A stretch of DNA of 64,000 bases from Streptomyces cyaneus (GTDB lineage: Bacteria; Actinomycetota; Actinomycetes; Streptomycetales; Streptomycetaceae): NCBI RefSeq assembly GCF_004028635.1, contig NZ_ML138678.1, positions 744,001 to 808,000 on the forward strand, given 5' to 3'. Positions 8,223 to 17,815 of this stretch are shown in pieces. The position numbers and the translations under genes are program-made. Within the stretch, counting starts at the first letter, position 1, and every line of letters starts with the position of its first letter. The notes under the pieces are model-generated. The model made no database searches. It was given only the letters and a program-made list of their open reading frames with translations, and was not told the origin of the DNA.

Positions 8223-8280
8223 CGCCCCTTTAGGGGCGCGGGGAACTGCGCGACCAGCCCCCACCGGCCCGCAGACGGCG
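8223..8280 (+). terminator. bidirectional hairpin within intergenic repeat, copy C
   Basis: CGCCCCT-TT-AGGGGCG (8223-8238) is a tight perfect hairpin, continuing into GGGGCGCGGGGAACTGCGCG, the most frequent version of this Streptomyces repeat. It sits immediately after the stop of the minus-strand sigma factor and beyond the ABC operon, so it can terminate both convergent units. Confidence 0.65.
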
Positions 8281-9438
8281 TCAGTCCAGATAGCCCCTCA
8301 GCTGGTCCGCAAACGCATGGTCCCGCAGCTTGTTCAGCGTCTTCGACTCGATCTGCCTGATCCGTTCCCGCGTCACGCCGAAGATGCGGCCTATCTCCTC
8401 CAGCGTGCGGGGGCGGCCGTCCGCGAGGCCGTACCTCAGCTGTACGACCTTCCGCTCACGCTCCCCCAGAGTCGACAGCACCGCTTCCAGGTGCTCACGC
8501 AAGAGCAGGAACGCCGCCGACTCCACCGGGCTCGTCGCGTCGCCGTCCTCAATGAGGTCGCCCAGCGCCACGTCGTCCTCCTCGCCCACCGGGGCGTGCA
8601 GCGACACCGGTTCCTGGGCCAGGCGCAGGACCTCGCTGACGCGCTCGGGCAGGAGGTCGAGGTGGGCGGCCACCTCTTCCGGCGTCGGTTCGTAGCCGCG
8701 TTCCTGCAGCATGCGGCGCTGGACGCGGACGACCCGGTTGATCAACTCGACGACGTGGACCGGCACTCGGATGGTGCGGGCCTGGTCGGCGAGGGCGCGG
8801 GACATGGCCTGCCGGATCCACCAGGTGGCGTACGTCGAGAACTTGTAGCCGCGGGCGTAGTCGAACTTCTCCACGGCCCGGATGAGGCCGAGGTTTCCCT
8901 CCTGGACGAGGTCGAGCATGGTCAGCCCGCGCCCGACGTAGCGCTTGGCGACCGAGACCACGAGCCGCAGGTTCGCCTCGATCAGGCGCCGCTTGGCCAT
9001 CCGGCCCATGACGACCAGGCGGTCCAGGTCGAGGGCGAGCCGGCTCTCCAGATCGGGGGTGCTGCTCAGCTTCTCCTCGGCGAACAGGCCGGCCTCGACG
9101 CGGCGGGCGAGTTCGACCTCCTCGGCCGCGGTGAGGAGGGGGATACGGCCGATCTCGCGCAGGTACTGGCGGAACAGGTCGGAGGAGGGGCCGCTGTTGT
9201 CGGTGCGGGCGCGGGCCGGCAGCGGCGCCTCGACCGGCTCGGCGGCGTCCGCGCCGTCCAGGGCCTCTGCGGGCGGTTCCGCGGGCTCGGGCGAGGCCTC
9301 CGGCTCCGTCTCGGGGTGGTGCGCGACACGGCTCTGCGGCGGCACCGCGACGAGAACGTCGGCCTCCGCGTCCGGCTCAGTGCTGTCAGCGCCGGTGGCG
9401 GAACTGACGTCGGTCTGGATGAGGGTCTGGGTCTGCAC
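8281..9438 (-). CDS. hrdA: principal-type sigma factor, HrdA-like
   Basis: A sigma-70 group 1/2 factor of about 385 residues. Region 1.2 is [31 protein letters not shown], region 2 contains [35 protein letters not shown], and region 4.2 contains [20 protein letters not shown]. It recruits RNA polymerase to promoters. The adjacent dnaG matches the hrdA neighbourhood known in S. coelicolor; the long acidic tail-plus-K-rich N-terminus of HrdB is absent. The GTG at 9438 is preferred because a GGAGGT lies 7 nt upstream and it opens a Q/T-rich start; the frame is open further up to 9636. It is probably an accessory (hrdA) rather than the essential principal sigma. Confidence 0.82.
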   Translation of the reverse strand: MQTQTLIQTDVSSATGADSTEPDAEADVLVAVPPQSRVAHHPETEPEASPEPAEPPAEALDGADAAEPVEAPLPARARTDNSGPSSDLFRQYLREIGRIPLLTAAEEVELARRVEAGLFAEEKLSSTPDLESRLALDLDRLVVMGRMAKRRLIEANLRLVVSVAKRYVGRGLTMLDLVQEGNLGLIRAVEKFDYARGYKFSTYATWWIRQAMSRALADQARTIRVPVHVVELINRVVRVQRRMLQERGYEPTPEEVAAHLDLLPERVSEVLRLAQEPVSLHAPVGEEDDVALGDLIEDGDATSPVESAAFLLLREHLEAVLSTLGERERKVVQLRYGLADGRPRTLEEIGRIFGVTRERIRQIESKTLNKLRDHAFADQLRGYLD

Positions 9439-9714
9439 GGGGGCGACCTCCAGGATGATCGCTGCCGAGGCATACGGCAGCGCTGCTTCGAGGGCGGAGT
9501 CGGCGGCCTCGCCGCTGTCCGTCCCGTACGCGATGAGCGGAACCGCGGGGGTGTGGGACCCGTGGGGAACGGATCGGCCGCGCTCCGAGGACTCAGGCAC
9601 CGGAACCCAGTGTGGAGTACGACACATCGCCGCCACGAGGGGCGTGCGGTGACTTTTTGAGTCCGGTGCGTGACCGGGCGGTTACCCAGTCGTACGCGAA
9701 TCCCCGCGTATCTC

Positions 9715-11631
9715 TCAGAGCGCCGCCGCGCCCTGCCCCCGCAATGCCTGGTCGTACTGCTGCAACACCCACAGCTCGTTCTGTACGGCGGCCAGTTGGG
9801 CCGGGTCGCCGCCCGCACCCAGGCGGGCCAACTGGCTCTGGATGTCGCGGACGCGGCGTTCCACGGCGCGGCGGCGGACCGTCACGAGTTGTTCGCCGGC
9901 GTAGTTCTCGTCGACCGTCCTGCGCATGATCGCCTCGACCGCCAGCTCGGTGACCATCGCACGGACCTGGTCGTCGGGGGCCGCCTCGCGGACGCGGACC
10001 AGGTACTCCTGGGCGTCCTGGATGCCGTACTCCGCGCCGCCCGCGTCCATGATCGCCTGGCGTACGGCGGCGTAGGGCGCGGCGGTGAACTCGTCGACGC
10101 CGTATGCGTCGAACGCCGGGGAGACCAACTCGGGGCGCTGCAGGGCGAGTTTGAGGAGCTCGCGTTCAGTGGCGTAGACGGGGTTGCGCAGGGTCAGGGC
10201 CGGGCCGGAGGTGCGCAGGCCAGGAGCGGCGTCGTACTGCTGCTGCGGGTTGCGGGATCCCGGGCCGGACGTCGGCGCCTGTCCTCTGCCGCCCCGGTCC
10301 CGCGCCCAACGCGCCAGCTGCGCCACGCGCTTGACCACGAACTGCGTGTCGAGGATGCCGAGCATGCCCGCGAGCTGGACGGCCACCTCGTGCTGGGCGC
10401 CGCTGTTCTTGATGCGGGCGACGATCGGGGCCGCCTCGTCCAGCGCGGCCGCACGGCCCGCCGGGGTGTCGAGGTCGTAGCGCAGGACGATCTGGCGCAG
10501 CGCGAACTCGAAGAGCGGAGTGCGGGGTTCGGCCAGGTCGGCGACCGCCTCGTCGCCCTTCGCCAGGCGCAGTTCACAGGGGTCCATGCCGTCCGGGGCG
10601 ATCGCGATGTACGTCTCCGCCGCGAACTTCTGGTCGTCCTCGAAGGCGCGCAGGGCCGCCTTCTGGCCGGCCGCGTCGCCGTCGAAGGTGAAGATGACGC
10701 GGGCCGAGCCGTTGTCCATCAGCAGCCGGCGGAGGATCTTGATGTGGTCGCCGCCGAAGGCCGTACCGCAGGTGGCGATGGCCGTGGTCACCCCGGCGAG
10801 GTGGCAGGCCATGACGTCGGTGTAGCCCTCGACGACGACCGCGCGGCTGACCTTCGCGATGTCCTTCTTGGCGAGGTCGATGCCGTAGAGGACCTGGGAC
10901 TTCTTGTAGATGGCCGTGTCGGGGGTGTTGAGGTACTTCGGCCCGTTGTCGGCCTCGTAGAGCTTGCGCGCACCGAAGCCGACGACCTCCCCGCCGATGT
11001 CCCGGATCGGCCACATGAGGCGGCCCCGGAACCGGTCGATGGGACCACGCCGGCCCTCCTGTGCGAGCCCGGACAGGAGGATCTCCTTGTCTGTGAAGCC
11101 CTTGCCGCGGAGGTAGCGGGTGAGGTGGTCCCAGCCCTGGGGGCTGTAGCCGACGCCGAAGTGGACGGCGGCGGACTGGTCGAAGCCGCGCTCGGCGAGG
11201 AAGATCCGTCCGGTGTCGGCCTCGGGGCTGGTCGCCAGCTGTTCGGCGTACCACTCGGCGGCGATCTTGTGGGCCTCGACCAGGCGGATGCGTTCGCCGC
11301 GCTGGTGGGAGGGGTTGTACCCGCCCTCCTCGTAGCGCAGGGTGATGCCGGCCTGGCCGGCGAGGCGCTCGACCGCCTCGGAGAAGGAGAGGTGGTCGAC
11401 CTTCATCACGAACGTGATGGTGTCGCCGCCCTCCTGGCAGCCGAAGCAGTGGAAGAGCCCCTTGCTCGGACTGACCTGGAAGGACGGCGACTTCTCGTCA
11501 TGGAAGGGGCACAGCCCCTTGAGGTTCCCGCCGCCCGCGTTACGCAGCTGGAGGTACTCGGACACCACGGCGTCGATCGGGACCGCGTCCCGTACCGCCT
11601 TCACGTCCTCGTCGTTGATCCGTCCTGCCAC
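9715..11631 (-). CDS. dnaG: DNA primase DnaG
   Basis: A 638-residue bacterial primase that makes RNA primers for the replication fork. Visible domains are the N-terminal zinc-binding domain with ligands C41, H44, C62 and C65 (CPFHDEKSPSF and CFGC), the TOPRIM catalytic core with E268 (VVVEGYTD) and the D317-G-D319 pair (FTFDGDAAG), and a C-terminal helicase-interacting helical region starting after a flexible linker near residue 440. Length is normal for actinobacteria. It is immediately upstream of the sigma factor in the same direction, a reduced version of the rpsU-dnaG-rpoD macromolecular-synthesis arrangement. Confidence 0.97.
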   Translation of the reverse strand: MAGRINDEDVKAVRDAVPIDAVVSEYLQLRNAGGGNLKGLCPFHDEKSPSFQVSPSKGLFHCFGCQEGGDTITFVMKVDHLSFSEAVERLAGQAGITLRYEEGGYNPSHQRGERIRLVEAHKIAAEWYAEQLATSPEADTGRIFLAERGFDQSAAVHFGVGYSPQGWDHLTRYLRGKGFTDKEILLSGLAQEGRRGPIDRFRGRLMWPIRDIGGEVVGFGARKLYEADNGPKYLNTPDTAIYKKSQVLYGIDLAKKDIAKVSRAVVVEGYTDVMACHLAGVTTAIATCGTAFGGDHIKILRRLLMDNGSARVIFTFDGDAAGQKAALRAFEDDQKFAAETYIAIAPDGMDPCELRLAKGDEAVADLAEPRTPLFEFALRQIVLRYDLDTPAGRAAALDEAAPIVARIKNSGAQHEVAVQLAGMLGILDTQFVVKRVAQLARWARDRGGRGQAPTSGPGSRNPQQQYDAAPGLRTSGPALTLRNPVYATERELLKLALQRPELVSPAFDAYGVDEFTAAPYAAVRQAIMDAGGAEYGIQDAQEYLVRVREAAPDDQVRAMVTELAVEAIMRRTVDENYAGEQLVTVRRRAVERRVRDIQSQLARLGAGGDPAQLAAVQNELWVLQQYDQALRGQGAAAL

Positions 11632-11660
11632 GCGTGAATTCTACGGGGGTGGACTGACAC

Positions 11661-12926
11661 CTACGGGACGAGGTTTTCGAGCGAAATGTGGGGATCCGCC
11701 AGGGTCTCGGTGTTCACCTGTGCCTTCGAGCGGATCAGCTGCTGAATGGGGTCTGTGACATCCCACACGTTCACATTCATCCCGGCCAGGACCCGGCCGT
11801 CCTTCACCCAGAACGCGATGAACTCCCGCTTGCCCGCGTCGCCCCGGATCACCACCTCGTCGTACGTCCCCGGGGGCGCCCAGCCGGAGTACTCCATGCC
11901 CAGGTCGTACTGGTCGGAGAAGAAGTAGGGCACCCGGTCGTAGGTGATGTCCTGCCCGAGCATCGCCCGCGCCGCCGCCGGGCCGCCGTTGAGCGCGTTG
12001 GCCCAGTGCTCGACGCGCAGCCGGGTGTCGAACAGGGCGTGCGGGAAGGAGGCCACGTCGCCGGCCGCGTAGATGTCGGGGTCGGAGGTGCGCAGCCGCT
12101 CGTCGACGACGACGCCGCGGCCATGGGCGCGGTCGGCGATCTCCAGGCCCGCCGCTTCCGCGAGGCCGATGCGTGGGGCCGCGCCGATCGCCGCCAGGAC
12201 GTCGTGCGCGGGGTGCTCCTCGCCGTCGTCGGTGCGGGCGGCCAGCACCATGCCGTCCTGGCCGACGATCTCCGTCAGCCGCCGCCCGAAGTGGAAGCGC
12301 ACCCCGTGCTCGCGATGCAGCTCGGCGAAGACGGCGCCCAGCTCGGGGCCGAGGACGCCGTGCAGCGGGGTGGGGTTGTGCTCGACGACGGTGACCTCGG
12401 CGCCGTACTCCCGGGCCGCCGCCGCGACCTCCAGGCCGATCCAGCCGGCGCCGGCGATCACGATGTGCCCGTTGTCCCGGCCGAGCGAGGCGAGGACGCC
12501 CTTGAGGCGCTCGGCGTGCGCGAGGCGGCGCAGGTGGTGGACGCCGGCCAGATCCGTGCCGGGGATGTCCAGGCGGCGCGGCTCGGCGCCGGTGGCCAGC
12601 AGGAGCTTGTCGTAGTGGACGACGGTGCCGTCCTCGCCGAACCGCACCGTCTTCGCCGTACGGTCGATCGCGTCGACGGTCTGGCCCAGGTGCAGCTCGA
12701 TGTCGTTGCGCGCGTACCAGGCGGGCTCGTGCACGAAGACGCTGTCGCGTTCCTCCTTGCCGAGGAGGTAGCCCTTGGACAGGGGTGGCCGCTCGTACGG
12801 GTGGTCGCGCTCGTCGCAGATCAGTATCACCCGCCCGCTGAAGCCCTCCGCCCGGAGCGTCTCGGCCGCCTTGGCGCCGGCGAGTCCGCCTCCGACGATG
12901 ACGAATGTCTGATCCGCGTCGACCAC
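11661..12926 (-). CDS. FAD-dependent NAD(P)H oxidoreductase, ferredoxin-reductase type
   Basis: A 421-residue flavoprotein with an N-terminal FAD Rossmann motif (FVIVGGGLAGAKAAE), the ERPPLSKGYL motif of the rhodocoxin/putidaredoxin reductase group, an LLLATGAEPR strand and a second Rossmann fold for NAD(P) (IVIAGAGWIGLEVA). It also has the flavin-binding IYAAGDVAS motif and a C-terminal reductase domain. Members pass electrons from NAD(P)H to small ferredoxins, often for P450s. A P450 lies 3.4 kb away on the same strand, but several unrelated genes lie between, so a functional link is only possible. It follows a dGTPase-like gene and precedes dnaG by 29 bp. Confidence 0.88.
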   Translation of the reverse strand: MVDADQTFVIVGGGLAGAKAAETLRAEGFSGRVILICDERDHPYERPPLSKGYLLGKEERDSVFVHEPAWYARNDIELHLGQTVDAIDRTAKTVRFGEDGTVVHYDKLLLATGAEPRRLDIPGTDLAGVHHLRRLAHAERLKGVLASLGRDNGHIVIAGAGWIGLEVAAAAREYGAEVTVVEHNPTPLHGVLGPELGAVFAELHREHGVRFHFGRRLTEIVGQDGMVLAARTDDGEEHPAHDVLAAIGAAPRIGLAEAAGLEIADRAHGRGVVVDERLRTSDPDIYAAGDVASFPHALFDTRLRVEHWANALNGGPAAARAMLGQDITYDRVPYFFSDQYDLGMEYSGWAPPGTYDEVVIRGDAGKREFIAFWVKDGRVLAGMNVNVWDVTDPIQQLIRSKAQVNTETLADPHISLENLVP

Positions 12927-12962
12927 TTGATGCCTCCTCGTAAGGGTGCCGCCACACGAGCG

Positions 12963-13021
12963 TCCCGCACGCAGCGTGATGCGGGAAGAGGGGGTGACCC
13001 GATCAGGCCACGCAGGGTCAC
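12963..13021. other. hairpins between the HD protein and oxidoreductase genes
   Basis: Two inverted repeats occupy this 174-bp intergenic stretch: TCCCGCA/TGCGGGA at 12963-12986, and GGTGACCC/GGGTCACC at 12994-13021 with a 14-nt loop. They lie between two minus-strand genes and could be terminators for the upstream gene (ending at 13102) or leader structure for the oxidoreductase. Confidence 0.45.
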
Positions 13022-13101
13022 CTTCGAGTGCCCGTTCGCCTCTTGGGCCTCACCCGTCGCGTGTGGGTGAGCGCGGCTGCGTGCGGGTGCGCGCGGCGGG
13101 T

Positions 13102-14355
13102 CTACGCCCTGTTTGTGAGCCGCGCGTGCAGGGAGCGGGCCGAGGCGTCCGTCAGGGAGGCGATCTGGTCGACGATCACGCGTTTGCGGGCGCGGTCGTC
13201 GGTGGCCGTGTCGAACAGGGCCCGGAACTGCGGGTCCAGTCCGTCGGGCGCGCGGGCGGTGAGCGCCTCGGCCAGTTCGGCGACCACGATCCGCTGGTCG
13301 GCGCGGAGCCGCTCCTGCTCGGCACGCTGCATGACGTACCGGTCGGCGACGGCCTTGAGCACCGCGCACTCCAGGCGGGTCCCGTGCGGTACGACGAGTT
13401 CGGCGCCGTAGCGGGTGAGCCGGCCGTTGCCGTACGCCGCGCGTGTGGCGCTCTCGGCGGCCAGGCAGAACCGGCCGATGAGCTGGCTCGTGGCGTCCTT
13501 GAGGCGGGCCTGGGCGACGGCCGAACCGTCGTAGCCGTGCGGCCACCATTCCTGGTCCTGGAGGCGGTCGAGGGCGGCGGACAGGTCGGCCGGGTCGGTG
13601 TCCTCGGGGACGTACCGTCCGATGGCGACCGCGAAGACCGCCTGGCGTTCCGGCTCGGCGTGCAGGCAGTTGGGGTCGATGTGGCCGGCGTGCAGGCCGT
13701 CCTCGACGTCGTGCACGGAGTACGCCACGTCGTCGGACCAGTCCATGACCTGGGCCTCGAAGGTGGTGCGGGCACCGGGGGCGTCCTTGCGGACCCAGTC
13801 GAAGACGGGGCGGTCGTCCTCGTAGACGCCGAACTTCGGGGACTCCGGGGCGGTGGGGTGGGCGCCGCGGGGCCACGGGTACTTGGTGGCGGCGTCGAGG
13901 GTGGCCCGGGTGAGGTTGAGGCCGACGGAGCCCTCCGGGGTGAAGCGTTTGGGCTCGATGCGGGTGAGGAGTCTCAGGGACTGGGCGTTGCCCTCGAAGC
14001 CGCCGCAGTCCTCGGCGAATTCGTTCAGCGCGACTTCGCCGTTGTGGCCGAAGGGGGGGTGGCCGAGGTCGTGGGAGAGGCAGGCGGCTTCCACCAGGTC
14101 GGGGTCGCAGCCGAGGGCTGCGCCGAGTTCGCGGCCGACTTGGGCGCACTCCAGGGAGTGGGTGAGGCGGGTGCGGGGGCTCGGGTCCCAGGCGTTGCTG
14201 TGGGTTCCTGGGGTGACCACCTGGGTCTTGCCGGCGAGCCTTCTGAGGGCAGCGGAGTGCAGTACGCGGGCGCGATCACGTTGGAAGGCCGTGCGGCCTG
14301 GGCGTTTGTCGGGTTCGGGGGCCCAGCGTTCTACTGCCGACTCGTCGTAGTACAT
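13102..14355 (-). CDS. dgt: deoxyguanosinetriphosphate triphosphohydrolase-like HD protein
   Basis: A 417-residue HD-superfamily phosphohydrolase of the dGTPase type, which cleaves dGTP (or other dNTPs) to the nucleoside and tripolyphosphate. The metal ligands are visible: H66 in [10 protein letters not shown] and the H95-D96 pair in [15 protein letters not shown], with a further aspartate in [12 protein letters not shown]. The N-terminal [24 protein letters not shown] block is diagnostic for the family. The ATG at 14355 gives the family-typical [11 protein letters not shown] start. The role is presumably dNTP pool control. It is transcribed towards the oxidoreductase and dnaG. Confidence 0.9.
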   Translation of the reverse strand: MYYDESAVERWAPEPDKRPGRTAFQRDRARVLHSAALRRLAGKTQVVTPGTHSNAWDPSPRTRLTHSLECAQVGRELGAALGCDPDLVEAACLSHDLGHPPFGHNGEVALNEFAEDCGGFEGNAQSLRLLTRIEPKRFTPEGSVGLNLTRATLDAATKYPWPRGAHPTAPESPKFGVYEDDRPVFDWVRKDAPGARTTFEAQVMDWSDDVAYSVHDVEDGLHAGHIDPNCLHAEPERQAVFAVAIGRYVPEDTDPADLSAALDRLQDQEWWPHGYDGSAVAQARLKDATSQLIGRFCLAAESATRAAYGNGRLTRYGAELVVPHGTRLECAVLKAVADRYVMQRAEQERLRADQRIVVAELAEALTARAPDGLDPQFRALFDTATDDRARKRVIVDQIASLTDASARSLHARLTNRA

Positions 14356-14456
14356 GCACCGACAGTACGGGCAGACACTGACAAACGGAGGGCTGTGTTG
14401 CGCCTACTCGTCGGCCGGGAGTCGTTCGTACGCGGGTGCGGGTTGTCTGTGGCCGA

Positions 14457-14478
14457 TCGCGCAGTTCCCCGCGCCCCT
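14457..14478 (-). repeat. Streptomyces intergenic repeat, copy D
   Basis: On the minus strand this contains GGGGCGCGGGGAACTGCGCGA, identical to the core of copy C near 8234-8254. It lies in the 147-bp gap between the sirohydrochlorin chelatase-like gene and the HD-protein gene. Confidence 0.7.
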
Positions 14479-14502
14479 GGGTGGGCTGCCTCGCCCGGCG
14501 TT

Positions 14503-15390
14503 CTAAGCCGACGCCAGTTCCGGTGCTGTCGTGACCGGCGTCGCCACCATCTGGTCGTAGCGGTGGAGAAGCAGCTTCGCCATCGCGGGGTGGGTGCCCA
14601 GCGGGGCCGAGGCGATCCATGGGGCCGCCTGTGCGCACTCCGTTGCGAAGCGGCCGGGGGCTGTGAAGTAGGAGGCGATCGCCACCCTTGTGCGGCCGCG
14701 GGCGGCCAGGGCGCGGATGGCGTCCGGGACTGTCGGGGCGGCCGTTGTCGCGTAGGCCGGGACCACCGGGACACCCAGGCGGTCGGCCAGGAGCTGAGCC
14801 GTGCGGTTGGTGTCGACCTTGGACTCGGGGTCGCGGGAGCCTGCCGCCGCCAGGACCACCGCGCTCCTGCGGCGCACGGCGTCGTCCGTGCGGGTGCGCC
14901 AGCCGGCCTCGACCAGGCGGGCGTACAAGGCCTCCACCAGCAGCGGGTGCGGGCCGAGAGCGCCGGCCACGCGTGCGCGTACCTCCGACTCGGCGGCCAT
15001 CTCGGGGATGTCCCGCTTGATGTGGTAGCCGCGACTGAGGAGGAGCGGGACCAAGATCGCCTCTCGGTCGCCGAGGGAGGCGAGGGTGTCCGGGAGCAGG
15101 GGCTCGTTCAGCTCGATGTGGCCGAGGTGGACCGGCAGGCCGGGGCGCAGCTCGCGGACCTTGTCGAGGAGCGCGCGTACGGTGCTCAGGGCGCGCGGGT
15201 CGCGGCTGCCGTGCGCCACGACGACGAGCGCGGGCGGGTGGGGGCGCCGGCTGCCGTCGAGCGAGACGAGGCTGAGCTGGCTGGCGAGCTGGCTGCTGAT
15301 CCGGTTCATGATGTGCGCCGTACTGTCGAGGTGGGCCCCCGGGCCGGGGAGGGTCGTGGACTCGTCGTGAAGCGGGTTCGACGCCGTCAT
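14503..15390 (-). CDS. sirohydrochlorin chelatase family protein (SirB/CbiX-like)
   Basis: A 295-residue protein made of two similar chelatase half-domains. The first carries ALVVVAHGSRDPRALSTVR with the metal-binding histidine in HGSRDP and LGHIELNEP; the second has VVLAAAGSRDPESKVD, in which the histidine is replaced by Ala. The family inserts Fe or Co into sirohydrochlorin on the way to siroheme or cobalamin. In this window siroheme would serve the nitrite reductase NirB and cobalt would come through CbtAB, so the role fits. The gene is monocistronic, with repeats downstream and the divergent SanA-like gene upstream. Confidence 0.85.
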   Translation of the reverse strand: MTASNPLHDESTTLPGPGAHLDSTAHIMNRISSQLASQLSLVSLDGSRRPHPPALVVVAHGSRDPRALSTVRALLDKVRELRPGLPVHLGHIELNEPLLPDTLASLGDREAILVPLLLSRGYHIKRDIPEMAAESEVRARVAGALGPHPLLVEALYARLVEAGWRTRTDDAVRRRSAVVLAAAGSRDPESKVDTNRTAQLLADRLGVPVVPAYATTAAPTVPDAIRALAARGRTRVAIASYFTAPGRFATECAQAAPWIASAPLGTHPAMAKLLLHRYDQMVATPVTTAPELASA

Positions 15391-15614
15391 GAACCGATGG
15401 TGGCGGCGGGACGTTGCCTTCCCGTTGCGCCTGAATAACGGGTTTTTACACCGGGTTCACGGTGGGGTGCCAGGCCTGTGTGAGGCGGCGTGACCTGCGC
15501 ATTCGTGGAGCGAAGTGAACCTGGTCACGTCGGCGGGGGTGAACCGCGGAGGCTGACAGGACGTCCCTGACTGTCGAGAAGAGGCGGTCGGCCGACCGGG
15601 GAGGGACCCACCAG

Positions 15615-16301
15615 ATGCGCAGACCGAAGCTGTCCCGACCACGACTGCCGCGCACCCGTGCGGGGCAGCGGCGGCTGGTGCAGGCCGTGATGGCGGGGTG
15701 CGTGCTGGCGCTGCTTCCGGCCACCTGGATGTACGTCGTGACCGGGGACCGGCTGCGGACCACGGCCGACGTGCCGCGCACCGACGTCGCCGTCGTCTTC
15801 GGTGCGGGTCTGTGGGCGGGCGAGCCGTCGCCGTACCTCGCGCACCGGCTCGACGCGGCGGCCGAGCTGTACCGCGAGGGCCGTATCGAGGTCGTCCTCG
15901 TCACCGGCGACAACAGCCGCGAGGACTACGACGAGCCCGACGCCATGCGCGCCTATCTGACCAGGCACGGCGTACCCGACTCCCGCATCGTCAGCGACTA
16001 CGCCGGCTTCGACACCTGGGACTCCTGCGTCCGCGCCAAGAAGATCTTCGGCGTCGACGAGGCGGTACTGATCAGCCAGGGCTTCCACATCCGGCGGGCG
16101 GTCGCGCTGTGCCAGGAAGCGGGGGTGGTGTCGTACGGCGTCGGGGTCGACGCCAAGCACGACGTGACCTGGTACTACGGCGGCACCCGGGAGATCTTCG
16201 CGGCGAGCAAGGCGGCCCTGGACGCCGTCTTCGAGCCGGACCCCCGGTTCCTCGGACGGAAGGAACCCGGGGTGTCGCAGGCACTCGCCACGCAGCGGTA
16301 G
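15615..16301 (+). CDS. SanA/YdcF-family (DUF218) membrane-anchored protein
   Basis: A 228-residue protein with one N-terminal membrane anchor (residues ~22-42, LVQAVMAGCVLALLPATWMY) and an external DUF218 domain: VAVVFGAGLWAG, LVTGDNSREDYDEPDAM, SDYAGFDTWDS, LISQGFHIRRA. SanA homologues affect envelope permeability, and their enzymatic activity is unknown. The ATG at 15615 follows GGGGAGGG by about 8 nt. A second, soluble DUF218 protein occurs at 59378 within the mobile element. It ends 6 bp before the convergent P450 gene. Confidence 0.88.
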   Translation: MRRPKLSRPRLPRTRAGQRRLVQAVMAGCVLALLPATWMYVVTGDRLRTTADVPRTDVAVVFGAGLWAGEPSPYLAHRLDAAAELYREGRIEVVLVTGDNSREDYDEPDAMRAYLTRHGVPDSRIVSDYAGFDTWDSCVRAKKIFGVDEAVLISQGFHIRRAVALCQEAGVVSYGVGVDAKHDVTWYYGGTREIFAASKAALDAVFEPDPRFLGRKEPGVSQALATQR

Positions 16302-16306
16302 GGCCC

Positions 16307-17653
16307 TCAGCTGTTTCGGGGGTGGACGGTCATCTGCAGGGCGCGCGGCCGTACGGTGAGCCGGGCGACCTGGCGGATGACCTGGCCCTCGGCGAGTTCC
16401 AGCCGTACCGAACGCAGCATCGTCGCGAGCGCCGTGACCATCTCGGTGAGCGCGAGACGGTCCCCCATGCACTTGTGCTTGCCGTCCCCGAAAGGCAGGA
16501 ACGCGCCCGGCGGAGGCTCCTGCGCGGGGTCGGTCCACCGGTCCGGGTCGAAGGTGTGCGGGTCGGGGAAGCGCTGGGGGTCGCGGTGCAGGGCGTGCTG
16601 GCAGTAGGCCAGTTCGGTACCGGCGGGCAGCGTCCACTCGCCGAGCCGAGTCTCCTCGGTGGTGCGGCGGGTGACCAGCCAGCCGGGGTGGTGCAGCCGC
16701 AGGGTCTCGGTGATCACCCGGTTCAGGTACGGCAGCCGGGTCACGTCGTCGAAGGCGACCGGCCGCTCGCCGACGACCTCGTCCAGCTCGGCGAGGATGC
16801 GGGCCTCGATCTCCGGGTGACGGGCGAGTTCGTACAAGGTCCAGGACAGCACCGACGCGGTGGTCTCGGTGCCCGCCACGGCCAGGGTGAGGATCTCGGA
16901 GCAGATCTGATGCCCGGTCAGCGGCTTGCCGGTCTCCTCGTCGACGGCGCGCAGCAGCATGGAGAGCATGTCCCCGGTGTCGTGCCCGGAGGCCTGCAGT
17001 TCGTCGACGGCGGTGTTGATGGTGGCGCGTACGCCGGCCCGGGCCCGGTCGAAGCGGCGGTTGAAGGGCAGCGGCAGGCGCTCGGCCCAGTCGGGCAGCA
17101 TGATGCGTACACCGACGTCGTTCAACACCACCGACAGGTCGCTGCGCAGCCGGCGGAAGACGGCGTCGTCGAGGCTGCCGGCGAACACCGTCTTGGCCAG
17201 CATGTCGAGGCTGAGCCCGACCATCGCCTCACGTACGTCGAGGGGCCGCCCGGGCTCCCAGCCGGCGACCGTGGCGGCCACCTCGGCGCGCATGATGTCG
17301 ACGTACCGGCTGATCTCGGCGTGGGCGAACGCCGGTTGGACCTGGCGGCGTTTGCGTACGTGGGTCCGGCCGGTGGCGGTGACGACACTGTCGCCCAGCA
17401 GCTGGCCCAGCTTGTCGTAGAGCCGGCCCTTGTCGAGGGTGGGCGCCAGGGCCTTGAGCATCTGGTGGATCAGGGCCGGGTCCTGGACCACGATGGTGCG
17501 CGTCCCGGGTTGCAGGACGATCTCGACGAGTGGTTCCCGTGTGTCGCGCAGCGAGTCGATGAAGCCGAGGTTGTCACGCATTTTCAGAGCGTGGCCGATG
17601 AACGGGAGCGATCCTGCGGCTCGGGGTATGGGGGGAGGCGCAGTGGACGGCAC
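16307..17653 (-). CDS. cytochrome P450
   Basis: A 448-residue P450 with the oxygen-binding I-helix AGTETT (260-265), the K-helix ETLR (316-319) and the heme loop PFGDGKHKCMGDRLA with ligand Cys395. The fold and length are those of a soluble bacterial monooxygenase, but the LPFIGHAL start and PDPHTFDPDRW region resemble the class II-like P450s that occur in actinobacteria. The substrate cannot be read from the sequence. It lies 160 bp after the enoyl-CoA hydratase on the same strand and may be part of the same metabolic cluster as the adenylation/TmpA-like genes, though the gap allows its own promoter. Confidence 0.93.
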   Translation of the reverse strand: MPSTAPPPIPRAAGSLPFIGHALKMRDNLGFIDSLRDTREPLVEIVLQPGTRTIVVQDPALIHQMLKALAPTLDKGRLYDKLGQLLGDSVVTATGRTHVRKRRQVQPAFAHAEISRYVDIMRAEVAATVAGWEPGRPLDVREAMVGLSLDMLAKTVFAGSLDDAVFRRLRSDLSVVLNDVGVRIMLPDWAERLPLPFNRRFDRARAGVRATINTAVDELQASGHDTGDMLSMLLRAVDEETGKPLTGHQICSEILTLAVAGTETTASVLSWTLYELARHPEIEARILAELDEVVGERPVAFDDVTRLPYLNRVITETLRLHHPGWLVTRRTTEETRLGEWTLPAGTELAYCQHALHRDPQRFPDPHTFDPDRWTDPAQEPPPGAFLPFGDGKHKCMGDRLALTEMVTALATMLRSVRLELAEGQVIRQVARLTVRPRALQMTVHPRNS

Positions 17654-17815
17654 GGGTCATCCCTTCAGGGCGGTTATGGGCGCCCTATGCCTTCCCTGAC
17701 CTTTCCCCAACGCAATCCTGTCATGAACGTGTCCTGCGCCACGTGGCACGGGAAGGGCTGCGGCTGTGGCCGACGGAGCCGTACGCACCGCCGGCCACAC
17801 CGCATGGCGGGACCC

